Shown here in pieces: positions 16,960 to 25,096 of a stretch of 64,000 bases of DNA. A program made the position numbers and the translations under genes. The notes below the pieces were generated by a model. That model had not been told where the DNA came from. It worked only from the letters and a program-made list of their open reading frames with translations, and ran no database searches. The stretch's first letter is position 1; each line of letters starts with the position of its first letter. Source of the DNA: Bosea sp. AS-1 (GTDB lineage Bacteria; Pseudomonadota; Alphaproteobacteria; Rhizobiales; Beijerinckiaceae); contig NZ_CP022372.1 in assembly GCF_002220095.1 (NCBI RefSeq), positions 1,832,501-1,896,500 on the forward strand. The letters are read 5' to 3'.

Positions 16960-18440
16960 TCCGCTGCCTCGGTCGCGGTGATGGCAGCGCGGCGGTCGGC
17001 CTCGGTCCAGCCGCCGCCCAGCGCCTTGAACAGGTCGACATAGGCGGTCAGCTTCTGGAGCTTGATCTGCGAGAGCTGGTCCTGCGCCTGGAACAGGGTC
17101 TGCTGGGTGTTGAGCAGCGTCACGATGTCGATGGTGCCCTCGCGCAGACGTTGCTCGGTGATGGCGTAGGCACGCCGCGCCGAGGCCACCGTCTCGGCCT
17201 GCAGGCGCTCGTGGCGGGTGTTTTCCTGGATCGCGATCAACGCGTTCTCCACATCGGCGAAGGCGCTGACGATGGTCTTGCGGTAGGTCGCAATCAACTC
17301 GTCGGCGGTGCCACGCTCGAGTTCGACCCTGGCCCGGAGGTTGCCTCCGTCGAGGATGGGCTGGACGAGCCCTGCCGCCGCCGAAGCGAAGGCAGCGTCC
17401 GGCCGCAGCAGGTTCTTCAGCACGGCGCTCTCGAGACCGCCCTGGCCGGTCAGGCTGATACTTGGGAACAGCGCAGCGCGGGCGGCATAGAGCGTCGCCT
17501 CCTGCGAGGTGAGGCGCGCCTCGGCCTCGGCGATGTCGGGCCGGCGCTGCAGCAGTTGCGAGGGCAGGCCGGCGCGCACGGACGGCACGGCGATGGCGTT
17601 CAGGCTGCCACCCTTGATCGCGACGGCGGCCGGCGTCTCGCCGACGAGAACGGCGAGCGTGACCTTGGCCTGGCGTAGCGAGAGTTCGAGGGCCGGCACA
17701 GAGGCCTTTTGCTGCGCCACCACGCTTTCCTGCTGCGCGATGTCGAGCTGGGTTGCTGTGCCGACCGAGAGGCGGGCCTGGATCACCTTGAGCGTCCGTT
17801 CCGCCACCGCGATGTTCTCGCGAGCGATGCGCAGGCGGTCCTGCGCCGCTAGGACCTGGAAATAGGTACCGGCCACGCTGGAGACGGCGGTGAGCGCGAC
17901 CACGTCGCGGTCGAAGCGCGTGGCCTCCGCGGCGAAGCGCCCGGCATCGGCCGCCGCACGGTTCTTGCCCCAGAAGTCGAGCTCGTAGCTTGCCGAGAGG
18001 CCGAGGCTGAACTGGTTGCCGACGCTTTCGCTGAACGGGCCGCGCTTGGAGCCCAGCGTGCCGGGTCTGAGGCTGCGGGAAGCGTCGGTCGAGCCACTCA
18101 GCGTCGGGTAGAGCGCGGCCGACGAGATGCGCGACTGCGCGTCGGCCTGCCGGATCCGCGTCATGGCGATGGCGATGTCGAAATTCTCGCCGACCGTTCG
18201 CTCGACCAGCCGATTCAGCTCCGGCGATCGGAACAGCCGCGGCCAGTCCGGCGAGACGGGAGGCGCGGCGCGGCGTTCGCCGGCGCCGAAGCTGCGTGTC
18301 ACTGCGACGCCGAGATCGGGCCGCTGGTCGGCCGGCAGGCAGGCGCCGAGGCCGGCGGCAACAGCGACAGCGGAAGAAAGGCGGAAGAGCGAATGCCCGA
18401 ATGCGTGTCTTGTCAGATCACGCCTGTAGCCCGGCATCAT
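16956..18440 (-). CDS. NodT-family outer-membrane efflux channel lipoprotein
   Basis: A TolC-like channel of 494 aa. The N-terminus has a hydrophobic signal ending in the lipobox GLGAC (Cys at about 34). Two repeats of the OEP domain follow, with the typical RPDIAEAEARLTSQEATLYAARAALFPSISLTG segment. It is the first gene of the operon, in the order channel, adaptor, MdtB, MdtC. Start ATG 18440 (or the adjacent ATG 18437) is preceded by GGAGAAGAG. A candidate operator lies 65-100 bases upstream. Confidence 0.91.
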   Translation of the reverse strand: MMPGYRRDLTRHAFGHSLFRLSSAVAVAAGLGACLPADQRPDLGVAVTRSFGAGERRAAPPVSPDWPRLFRSPELNRLVERTVGENFDIAIAMTRIRQADAQSRISSAALYPTLSGSTDASRSLRPGTLGSKRGPFSESVGNQFSLGLSASYELDFWGKNRAAADAGRFAAEATRFDRDVVALTAVSSVAGTYFQVLAAQDRLRIARENIAVAERTLKVIQARLSVGTATQLDIAQQESVVAQQKASVPALELSLRQAKVTLAVLVGETPAAVAIKGGSLNAIAVPSVRAGLPSQLLQRRPDIAEAEARLTSQEATLYAARAALFPSISLTGQGGLESAVLKNLLRPDAAFASAAAGLVQPILDGGNLRARVELERGTADELIATYRKTIVSAFADVENALIAIQENTRHERLQAETVASARRAYAITEQRLREGTIDIVTLLNTQQTLFQAQDQLSQIKLQKLTAYVDLFKALGGGWTEADRRAAITATEAAE

Positions 18441-18813
18441 TCCGCTCTTCTCCAGCCTCGATTCAAAAGAACGCGGAACACGACGCGACAGAAGCCGCTT
18501 CTAAAGTGAATGGCAGGGGAGAGAAAGTGAATTTCTCTTCATGTTTGCGGCCAGGCCCTTGCCGGGCAATTGCCGAGTGGACGGCCTTCGACGGCATGGC
18601 GAATCGCGCCATCGACCTACAGTTTGCCGTTGCGATGGGGCTGAAAATAGGCCCTTCTTGCCAGATGCCCGGGTTGCCTGAGAGCCCATGCCGCGGGCAC
18701 GTGGCGAGGCGATGCGAAATGCGGAACCGAAGTCGAAGACCCTGGTCGAAGGCGCCGTGCATTTCCGGCCTCCGGACCCGTCATACCCCCTGCCTGCCTT
18801 TCCGGAGTAGCCT
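18441..18813. other. 373-base divergent intergenic region
   Basis: It separates the efflux operon from cbpA. No convincing gene is present: the open frames here have no recognisable family and no good start site. The only clear structure is the phased direct repeat with a nested inverted repeat at 18505-18540. Promoters for both directions must lie here but are not distinct by eye. Confidence 0.55.
18505..18540. promoter_or_regulatory. Phased direct repeat with nested inverted repeat, candidate efflux operator
   Basis: AAAGTGAAT occurs at 18505-18513 and again at 18526-18534, exactly 21 bases apart (two helical turns). The second copy is embedded in AGAGAAA-GTGAA-TTTCTCT (18522-18540), a perfect 7-bp inverted repeat. 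It lies 65-100 bases before the first gene of the RND operon. Confidence 0.45.
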
Positions 18814-19716
18814 GTGAGAAGTCCGTATGAGGTCCTCGGTGTTGCCGCGACGGCTTCCGCCGCCGAGATCCAGAGTGCCTATCGCAAGCTCGCCAAGAAA
18901 CTGCATCCCGACCTCAACCCCGGCGACAAAGCCGCGGAGGAGAAGTTCAAGGAGGTCGCCGGCGCCTATGACCTGCTGAGCGATGCCGACAAGCGCAAGC
19001 GCTTCGATGCCGGCGAGATCGATGCCTCCGGCGCCGAGCGGCCACAGCAGCACTATTATCGCGACTATGCCGGCGGCAATCACGGCAACCCTTATGCCGA
19101 TGCGTCCGGCTATGCCGATTTCATGGATGAGGACGACAGCTTCGCCGAGCTGCTCCGGCGCAGCCAGCGCGCGCGGGCGAACCGGCGCGGACAGGACCTG
19201 CACTACCAGCTCGCCGTCGATTTCGTCGATTCGATCACCGGCGCGACGAAGCGGCTGAACCTGCCGGATGGCAGCACGATCGACGTGACGATCCCGCCCG
19301 GGCTGATCGATGGCCAGACGCTGAGGCTCAAGGGCAAGGGCGCACCGGGAGCGGGCAAGGGCGGTCCGGGTGATGCGCTGATCGAGGTCGAGGTTCGGCC
19401 CGACCCGCGCTTCACCCGGGAGGGCGACGATATCACCATCGAGCTCCCGATCTCGCTCACCGAAGCCGTCCTCGGTGGCGAGGTTCGGGTGCCGACGCCG
19501 ACGGGCGCCGTCAGCATGACCGTGCCGAAGGGCGCCAACACCGGCACGAAGCTGCGCTTGCGCGGCAAGGGCGCCCCACGGCGCGGCGGCGGGCAGGGCG
19601 ATCAGTTCGTCCGGCTCAAGGTGGTGCTGCCGAAGGCGCCCGATCCCGAGCTCGAGGCCTTCGTCTCGAGCTGGAAGGACAAGGACTACGATCCGCGCGA
19701 GGGCCGGACGTCATGA
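18814..19716 (+). CDS. cbpA: CbpA-like DnaJ-family co-chaperone
   Basis: A J-domain protein of 300 aa that stimulates DnaK ATPase. The J domain (1-65) has the HPD motif at residues 31-33. A Gly/polar linker follows, then the two beta-rich client-binding domains ([26 protein letters not shown]... and [21 protein letters not shown]). The zinc-finger region of true DnaJ is absent, and together with the cbpM neighbour this identifies CbpA. Translation begins at GTG 18814. The stop overlaps the cbpM ATG by four bases. Confidence 0.93.
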   Translation: MRSPYEVLGVAATASAAEIQSAYRKLAKKLHPDLNPGDKAAEEKFKEVAGAYDLLSDADKRKRFDAGEIDASGAERPQQHYYRDYAGGNHGNPYADASGYADFMDEDDSFAELLRRSQRARANRRGQDLHYQLAVDFVDSITGATKRLNLPDGSTIDVTIPPGLIDGQTLRLKGKGAPGAGKGGPGDALIEVEVRPDPRFTREGDDITIELPISLTEAVLGGEVRVPTPTGAVSMTVPKGANTGTKLRLRGKGAPRRGGGQGDQFVRLKVVLPKAPDPELEAFVSSWKDKDYDPREGRTS

Positions 19717-19994
19717 CGATGACCAAGCAGGAATTCCTGACCTCGTCAGGGCTCAAGGTGAAGGTGCTGGAGTTCTGGCTGGAGCAGCGCTGGCTGGTGC
19801 CTGAGGAGGCGGCGGGCGAGCCGCGCTTCCGCGAGATCGACATCGCGCGTGCCCATCTCATCCGCCAGCTCAAGGACGATTTCGGCGCCAATGATGCGGG
19901 TATCGACGTGATCCTGCATCTGATGGACCAGCTTCATGGCATGCGCCGGGCGCTCGCGGAGCTGCGCGAGGAGGCGCGGAAGGACCGGGCCTAG
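19713..19994 (+). CDS. cbpM: Chaperone modulator CbpM
   Basis: A 93-aa MerR-like small protein that binds the J domain of CbpA and inhibits it. The family pattern is visible: [12 protein letters not shown], then [14 protein letters not shown], then [43 protein letters not shown]. It is translationally coupled to cbpA (ATGA overlap). Confidence 0.9.
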   Translation: MTMTKQEFLTSSGLKVKVLEFWLEQRWLVPEEAAGEPRFREIDIARAHLIRQLKDDFGANDAGIDVILHLMDQLHGMRRALAELREEARKDRA

Positions 19995-20048
19995 GCTGGG
20001 GGCATGCGGTTACCGGGCAGGGGGAAGGCCGAACCAGGGAGAAAGACC

Positions 20049-20276
20049 ATGAATGATGCGTTGACGGGGCAGGGGCGCGGTAACATCGACGGGCTCGTCC
20101 TGCGGATGCTGGTCCGCAAGCTCGTCGCGAAAGGCGTGCTGACCCAGGACGATGTCCGCGCGCTGCTGTTCGAGGCGGCGAAGCGGATGGACGAGGTCGG
20201 CAGCGAGCAGACCGATCAGGCGGCCTGGAGCATGGTCAACGAGGATCTGGCGCCGAGCTTTCTCGGAGGAAGCTGA
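20049..20276 (+). CDS. Small hypothetical protein, predicted helical
   Basis: A 75-aa protein of no family I can name. It is mostly helical, with the segment LVRKLVAKGVLTQDDVRALLFEAAKRMDEVG. The start is ATG 20049 because GGGAGAAAG precedes it; a longer frame from 20004 lacks a ribosome site. It sits between cbpM and the DUF2171 gene on the same strand, in a run of small stress-type genes. Confidence 0.65.
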   Translation: MNDALTGQGRGNIDGLVLRMLVRKLVAKGVLTQDDVRALLFEAAKRMDEVGSEQTDQAAWSMVNEDLAPSFLGGS

Positions 20277-20400
20277 CCCTGGTGAGGGCCGGGAACAGGC
20301 TCCTGCGCCCGGCGTTAGGGTTCCTGTCTGTCGCGGCCGTGCCGCATGGCGGACGAATGGTCTCGACAGCCGTTGAGCTTCAACCCGGGAGGGCTTCAGG

Positions 20401-20655
20401 ATGCAGGACAAGGTCAGGGAGAACATGGAGGTCATCGGGGCGGACGGGGTCCATGTCGGGACGGTCGACCGGGTCGAGGGCGGCCGCATCAAGCTCAAGA
20501 AGAGCGACGCCTATGGCCGGCATGAAGGTCATCATCATTACATCGAGCTCGGCTTCGTTGCCGGCGTCGAAGGCGACAAGGTGCGGCTCTCCGCCAATGC
20601 CGACATCGCCGTGACGCTGGAGGAGGAGCCGTCCGGCAAGCCGGTCAGCCTGTGA
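20401..20655 (+). CDS. DUF2171-family protein
   Basis: An 84-aa DUF2171 protein, a PRC-barrel-like small domain. The family signature reads MEVIGADGVHVGTVDRVEGGRIKLKK, followed by HHHYIELGFVAGVEGDKVRLSANAD. These are widespread in alphaproteobacteria and often sit near stress genes; no biochemical role is known. Its ATG is directly preceded by GGGAGGGCTTCAGG, a good ribosome site. Confidence 0.8.
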   Translation: MQDKVRENMEVIGADGVHVGTVDRVEGGRIKLKKSDAYGRHEGHHHYIELGFVAGVEGDKVRLSANADIAVTLEEEPSGKPVSL

Positions 20656-20720
20656 TGCCCTCGGCCGCGGTGGCCCGCCCGGGTGATCGCGGTCCTTATC
20701 GTTGCGGGAGGACCGGTGCG

Positions 20721-20915
20721 ATGCAGCAATACGACCTCTATCTCAATGCGAAGAAGCCGGCGATCGGCCTTTATGTCGCCAGCGGTGCGAAGCTCCCGGA
20801 TTTCGCTGATCCGAAGGAGTGGATCTTCGGCGGAACCGCTGCGGCGGATTTGCTGCCGCCGAGCGTGATCGAAGGCGTCGCCAGCGCCGGCCACGCCTTC
20901 CGCGACATGGATTGA
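20721..20915 (+). CDS. Small hypothetical protein
   Basis: A 64-aa protein starting MQQYDLYLNAKKPAIGLYV, with a following PDFADPKEWIFGG. I do not recognise a named family, though the pattern looks like a conserved alphaproteobacterial small protein. ATG 20721 has GGGAGG about ten bases upstream. A longer frame from 20652 would overlap the DUF2171 stop and lacks a site of its own. Confidence 0.6.
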   Translation: MQQYDLYLNAKKPAIGLYVASGAKLPDFADPKEWIFGGTAAADLLPPSVIEGVASAGHAFRDMD

Positions 20916-21060
20916 AACCACCCCGGCGCCAGCTCCCGGGGGCAGGGGCAAGCCATCGAGCTCCTTGCCGCGCGGCCTGGCCGCCCAGTCCGCAACCGGC
21001 CACAGCCGCTGGCGGCATGACATTGAACCATCGCTGTTAAGGGTCAAAAACGGGTCGTCC

Positions 21061-22137
21061 ATGGATAGAGGTCTGCCATCCGTGATTTCGCAGCCGGTCA
21101 TGGCGACGCTGACGCGTTCGGCGCTGTTCCTGGTCGTGACGATCGATCCGGGCCGCGGCCCCGAGGCGACGGTGCGGGAGCTGTGCGCCGACCTGTCGTC
21201 GCTGCTGCGGGCGGTCGGCTTCCGCGATCTCCAGGGCAATCTGTCCTGCGTCATGGCCTTCGGCTCGGAAGCCTGGGACCGGCTGTTCGACGGGCCGCGG
21301 CCGCAGGAGCTGCATCCGTTCCAGGAGATCCGCGGCGTGCATCACGCCGTCTCGACCCCGGGCGACATCCTGTTCCACATCCGCGCGACCAGGCGGATGG
21401 ACCTGTGCTTCGAGCTGGCCAAGGAGATCATGGCCCGGCTCGACGGCGCGGTGACCACCGTCGACGAGGTCCACGGCTTCAACTATTTCGACGACCGCGA
21501 CCTGATCGGCTTCGTCGACGGCACCGAGAACCCGGCCGGGCCGGACGCCATCCGCGCCACCCTGATCGACGCGGAGGACCCGGCCTTCGCCGGCGGCAGC
21601 TACGTCATCGTCCAGAAGTACCTGCACGACCTTCCCGGCTGGAACCGGGTGCCGGTCGAGGAGCAGGAGAACATCATCGGCCGCTACAAGCTCTCCGACA
21701 TCGAGCAGGCGGACGCGGTCAAGAAGCCCTATGCCCACAATGTCCTGACCAGCCTCACCGAGGATGGCGAGCCGGTCGACATCCTGCGCGACAACATGCC
21801 CTTCGGCAAAGTCGGCAGCGCCGAGTTCGGCACCTATTTCATCGGCTATTGCCGCACGCCGCGCCGGATCGAGCGCATGCTGGAGAACATGTTCGTCGGC
21901 TCGCCGCCGGGCAATTACGACCGGCTGCTCGATTTCAGCCGCGCGGTCACCGGCTCGCTGTTCTTCGTGCCGACCGCGACCTTCCTCGACGCCGTCACGC
22001 CGGAGATGGCCGCGCCGGAGACCGCCGCGCCGGCCCCTGACGCGTCCGCGCCGGCGCCGGCGGCTTCCCCATCCAGATCGTCCGGCGACGGCTCGCTCGG
22101 CATCGGCTCCCTGAAGGAAGAGGCAGGCCATGAATAA
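21061..22137 (+). CDS. DyP-type peroxidase with encapsulin targeting tail
   Basis: A heme peroxidase of 358 aa, DyP class B. The distal signature GFVDG is at residues 150-154 (Asp153) and the proximal heme ligand is His226 in YAHN; Arg243 and Asn245 follow in LRDNM. The catalytic domain ends near residue 310. An Ala/Pro/Ser-rich linker then leads to a C-terminal DGSLGIGSLK (343-352), the known cargo-loading peptide of DyP enzymes packaged in encapsulins. The next gene is the encapsulin shell, whose ATG lies inside this gene (8-base overlap). The start is less certain: ATG 21061 has only a weak ribosome site, and frames further upstream exist. Likely role: peroxide-driven oxidation inside the shell. 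Confidence 0.93.
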   Translation: MDRGLPSVISQPVMATLTRSALFLVVTIDPGRGPEATVRELCADLSSLLRAVGFRDLQGNLSCVMAFGSEAWDRLFDGPRPQELHPFQEIRGVHHAVSTPGDILFHIRATRRMDLCFELAKEIMARLDGAVTTVDEVHGFNYFDDRDLIGFVDGTENPAGPDAIRATLIDAEDPAFAGGSYVIVQKYLHDLPGWNRVPVEEQENIIGRYKLSDIEQADAVKKPYAHNVLTSLTEDGEPVDILRDNMPFGKVGSAEFGTYFIGYCRTPRRIERMLENMFVGSPPGNYDRLLDFSRAVTGSLFFVPTATFLDAVTPEMAAPETAAPAPDASAPAPAASPSRSSGDGSLGIGSLKEEAGHE

Positions 22138-22936
22138 TCTGCACCGGGAGCTCGCTCCCATCTCGGATGCCGCCTGGGCGCAGATCGAGGACGAGGCCTC
22201 GCGCACGCTGAAGCGCTATCTGGCGGCGCGGCGCGTCGTCGACGTGGTCGGGCCGAAGGGGCCGGCCTATGCCGCGGCCGGGACGGGCCATACCAGGCCG
22301 ATCGAGGCGCCGGGCGCGGGCATCCGCTCGCTGCTGCGCGAGGCGCAAGCCCTGGTCGAGCTGCGCGTGCCCTTCACGCTGACGCGGCAGGCGGTCGACG
22401 ATGTCGAGCGCGGCGCGAACGACTCGAACTGGCAGCCGGTGAAGGATGCCGCCAGGACGATCGCCTTCGCCGAGGACCGGGCGGTGTTCGAGGGCTATGC
22501 CGCGGCCGGGATCGGCGGCATCCGCGCCGGCAGCAGCAATGCCGCGGTGGCGCTGCCGGCCAAGCTCGACGCCTATCCGGAGGCGGTCGCCCGGGCGCTG
22601 AGCGAACTCAAGCTCGCCGGCTGCAACGGGCCCTATGCGCTGGTGCTGGGCGGCGAGGCCTATCGGGCCGCGAGCGGCGGCAGCGACGACGGCTACCCGA
22701 TCTTCCACCATGTCGAGCGCATCGTCGATGGCGGGGTGATCTGGGCGCCGGCGATCCAGGGCGGCTTCGTGCTGACCACGCGCGGCGGCGATTTCGAGCT
22801 CGATCTCGGCCAGGACATCTCGATCGGCTATCTCAGCCACAGCGCCACGACGGTCGAGCTCTACCTGCAGGAGAGCTTCACCTTCCGCATGCTCACCTCG
22901 GAAGCCGCCGTCGCCCTCGCGGCGCAAGGCAAGTAG
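22130..22936 (+). CDS. Encapsulin nanocompartment shell protein
   Basis: A family-1 encapsulin of 268 aa (linocin M18-like, HK97 phage-capsid fold). The N-terminus MNNLHRELAPISDAAWAQIEDEASRTLKRYLAARRVVDV is the standard shell-protein and cargo-binding region. Later segments include LREAQALVELRVPFTLTRQ, the GYAAAGIGGIRAGSSN loop and SIGYLSHSATTVELYLQESFTFRM near the end. It should assemble into a roughly 60-subunit icosahedron enclosing the DyP enzyme. Its ribosome site (AAGAGGCAGG) lies within the DNA coding for the DyP targeting tail, which couples shell and cargo synthesis. Confidence 0.95.
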   Translation: MNNLHRELAPISDAAWAQIEDEASRTLKRYLAARRVVDVVGPKGPAYAAAGTGHTRPIEAPGAGIRSLLREAQALVELRVPFTLTRQAVDDVERGANDSNWQPVKDAARTIAFAEDRAVFEGYAAAGIGGIRAGSSNAAVALPAKLDAYPEAVARALSELKLAGCNGPYALVLGGEAYRAASGGSDDGYPIFHHVERIVDGGVIWAPAIQGGFVLTTRGGDFELDLGQDISIGYLSHSATTVELYLQESFTFRMLTSEAAVALAAQGK

Positions 22937-23018
22937 CAAGGCCAAGCCCCGTCCGCACAGCCCAGCGAAGACAGGGCCGCAAGGGGTCGCGGATCGGGCA
23001 GGGGAGAGGAGGCTGGCG

Positions 23019-23231
23019 ATGGCGGAAAGCTTCAAGGTCGGCGACCATGTCGGCTGGAACTCCGAGGCCGGCCATGTCTCGGGCGTGATCATCGCGATCC
23101 GCACGGCCGATTTCGATTACAAGGGTCACACTCACCGGGCCTCGCCGGACGAGCCACAATACCTGATCAAGAGCGACAAGACCGACCATGTCGCGGCCCA
23201 CAAGGGCAGTGCCCTTCGGACAATCCGCTAA
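23019..23231 (+). CDS. DUF2945 / HVA1 Tudor-like small protein
   Basis: A 70-aa protein of the DUF2945 (hypervirulence-associated Tudor-like) family. It shows the pattern FKVGDHVGWNSEAGHVSGVIIAI, then GHTHRASPDEPQYLIKSDKTDHVAAHKGSAL. The family is a small beta-barrel of unknown role, common in alphaproteobacteria. GGGGAGAGGAGG precedes the ATG. It is followed after 12 bases by the DUF488 gene. Confidence 0.82.
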   Translation: MAESFKVGDHVGWNSEAGHVSGVIIAIRTADFDYKGHTHRASPDEPQYLIKSDKTDHVAAHKGSALRTIR

Positions 23232-23243
23232 GGTGGAGGGAGG

Positions 23244-23792
23244 GTGAATCTCCCCTTCTTCACGATCGGCCATTCCGACCGCAGCATCGAGGAATTCACC
23301 TATTTGCTGGCCGGGGCCGATATCGCGCTCGTGGCGGATATCCGGAAGATTCCGAAGTCGCGGGCCAATCCGCAGTTTAACGCGGCGGCGCTGGCGCCGG
23401 CCTTGGAGGCGAGTGGCATCGGCTATGAGCGTGTGGCCGAGCTGGGTGGCCTGCGCGGCAAGACGAGAGCCGTGCCGCCTGAACTGAACGGCTTCTGGAC
23501 GAACAAGAGCTTCCACAACTATGCCGACTACGCGCTCTCGGACCAGTTTCGCACCGGGCTCGATCGCCTGGTTCGCGACGGGCGGGAACGGCGCTGCGCG
23601 ACGATGTGCTCGGAGGCGGTGTGGTGGCGTTGCCACCGGCGCATCGTCAGTGATTATCTGATTGCGCGCGGAGAGACGGTCTTCAACATCATGGGGCAGG
23701 GGCGTCTGGAACCCGCCCGTCTGACGGAAGGTGCCGTCATCCGTGACGATGGCAGCGTGATCTATCCCGCTCGGGAGCGGTTCGACTCATGA
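23244..23792 (+). CDS. DUF488-domain protein
   Basis: A 182-aa DUF488 protein. Typical features are FFTIGHSDRSIEEFTYLL at the N-terminus, LVADIRKIPKSRANPQFN, and the CSEAVWWRCHRRIVSDYL segment with conserved Cys, Trp and His. The family has no settled function. Translation starts at GTG 23244, with GGTGGAGGGAGG directly upstream. The stop overlaps the next ATG by four bases. Confidence 0.87.
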   Translation: MNLPFFTIGHSDRSIEEFTYLLAGADIALVADIRKIPKSRANPQFNAAALAPALEASGIGYERVAELGGLRGKTRAVPPELNGFWTNKSFHNYADYALSDQFRTGLDRLVRDGRERRCATMCSEAVWWRCHRRIVSDYLIARGETVFNIMGQGRLEPARLTEGAVIRDDGSVIYPARERFDS

Positions 23793-25069
23793 GCAGCAGT
23801 GCCGAACACCATGTCGTCATCGTCGGTGCCGGCTTCGGCGGCCTGGAAGCGGCGCGTAATCTCGCGCGGGCGCCGGTCCGGATCACGATGATCGACCGAC
23901 GCAACCACCATCTGTTCCAGCCGTTGCTCTATCAGGTCGCCACGGCCTCGCTGCCGACCTCGGAGATCGCCTGGCCGATCCGCTTCCTGCTGCGCAGCCA
24001 CAAGAACGTCACGACCCTGCTCGGCACCGTCGTGGGCGTCGATCGCGAGACGAAGCAGGTGCTGCTCGAGGGCGAGCCGCCGATCACCTTCGACACGCTG
24101 ATCCTCGCGACCGGGGCGCGCCACGCCTATTTCGGCCATGACGAATGGGAGCCCTATGCGCCCGGTGTGAAGACGCTCGAGGATGCGACCCGCATCCGGC
24201 GGCGCATTCTCTCGGCCTTCGAGCAGGCGGAGTGGGAGACGGACGAAGCGCGGCGGGCGGAATGGCTCACCTTCGTGATCATCGGGGCAGGGCCGACCGG
24301 GGTGGAGCTCGCCGGCACCATTGCCGAGCTGGCGCATGACACGCTGCGCGGCGATTTTCGCCATTTCGACACGCGCAGTGCGCGCGTGATCCTGGTCGAG
24401 GCAGGGCCGCGCATCCTGGCCGGCTTCACCGAAGATCTCTCGGCCTATGCCGAGCGTGCGCTGAACCGTCTCGGGGTCGAGGTCAAGCTGGGGCAGCCGG
24501 TCTCGGAATGCCGGGAAAGCGGTATCGAGCTCGGCGGCGCCTTCCTGCCGGCGCGGACCATCCTGTGGGCGGCGGGCGTCGCGGCTTCACCGGCGGCAGA
24601 GTGGCTGGAGGCACCGGCCGACCGGGCCGGGCGGGTTCGTGTGGAACCTGATCTCTCGGTGCCGGGCGAGCCCGACATCTTCGTCATCGGCGATACCGCC
24701 TTCGTCGCCGGCGCTGACGGCAAGCCGGTTCCGGGGGTGGCACCGGCGGCCAAGCAGGAGGGCAGCTATGTCGCGCAGGTGATCAGGGAGCGGCTGCAGG
24801 GCAAGTTGGCTCCGGGGCCCTTCATCTACAAGAATGCCGGCAATCTCGCGACCATCGGCAAGCGTGCGGCCATCGTCGATTTCGGTTGGATCAAGCTGCG
24901 CGGGCGGCTGGCCTGGTGGATCTGGGGCATCGCCCACATCTTCTTCCTGATCGGCCTGCGCAATCGCCTCGCCGTCGCGCTCAACTGGCTGTGGATCTAT
25001 GTCAGCGGCCATCGCAGCGCCCGGCTCATCACCCAGGGCAATGTCGGATCGGCCCGCAAGGCGGAGTGA
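23789..25069 (+). CDS. NDH-2-like NAD(P)/FAD-dependent oxidoreductase
   Basis: A 426-aa flavoprotein of the type-2 NADH dehydrogenase family. The FAD site VIVGAGFGGLEAARNL is at the N-terminus, and the NADH site IIGAGPTGVELAG is near residue 170. FVIGDTAFV binds the flavin near residue 300, followed by PGVAPAAKQEG. The last 60 residues (WWIWGIAHIFFLIGLRNRLAVALNWLWIYV) are a hydrophobic membrane-association region. It should oxidise NADH and reduce quinone without proton pumping. It is translationally coupled to the DUF488 gene. Confidence 0.9.
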   Translation: MSSSAEHHVVIVGAGFGGLEAARNLARAPVRITMIDRRNHHLFQPLLYQVATASLPTSEIAWPIRFLLRSHKNVTTLLGTVVGVDRETKQVLLEGEPPITFDTLILATGARHAYFGHDEWEPYAPGVKTLEDATRIRRRILSAFEQAEWETDEARRAEWLTFVIIGAGPTGVELAGTIAELAHDTLRGDFRHFDTRSARVILVEAGPRILAGFTEDLSAYAERALNRLGVEVKLGQPVSECRESGIELGGAFLPARTILWAAGVAASPAAEWLEAPADRAGRVRVEPDLSVPGEPDIFVIGDTAFVAGADGKPVPGVAPAAKQEGSYVAQVIRERLQGKLAPGPFIYKNAGNLATIGKRAAIVDFGWIKLRGRLAWWIWGIAHIFFLIGLRNRLAVALNWLWIYVSGHRSARLITQGNVGSARKAE

Positions 25070-25096
25070 TACCCCGCGGGCCGGATGGTTCTGGCT

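Noticed and set aside
18463..18762. Possible 99-codon minus-strand gene between the efflux operon and cbpA
   Set aside because: There is no ribosome site or family pattern, and it overlaps the candidate regulatory repeats.
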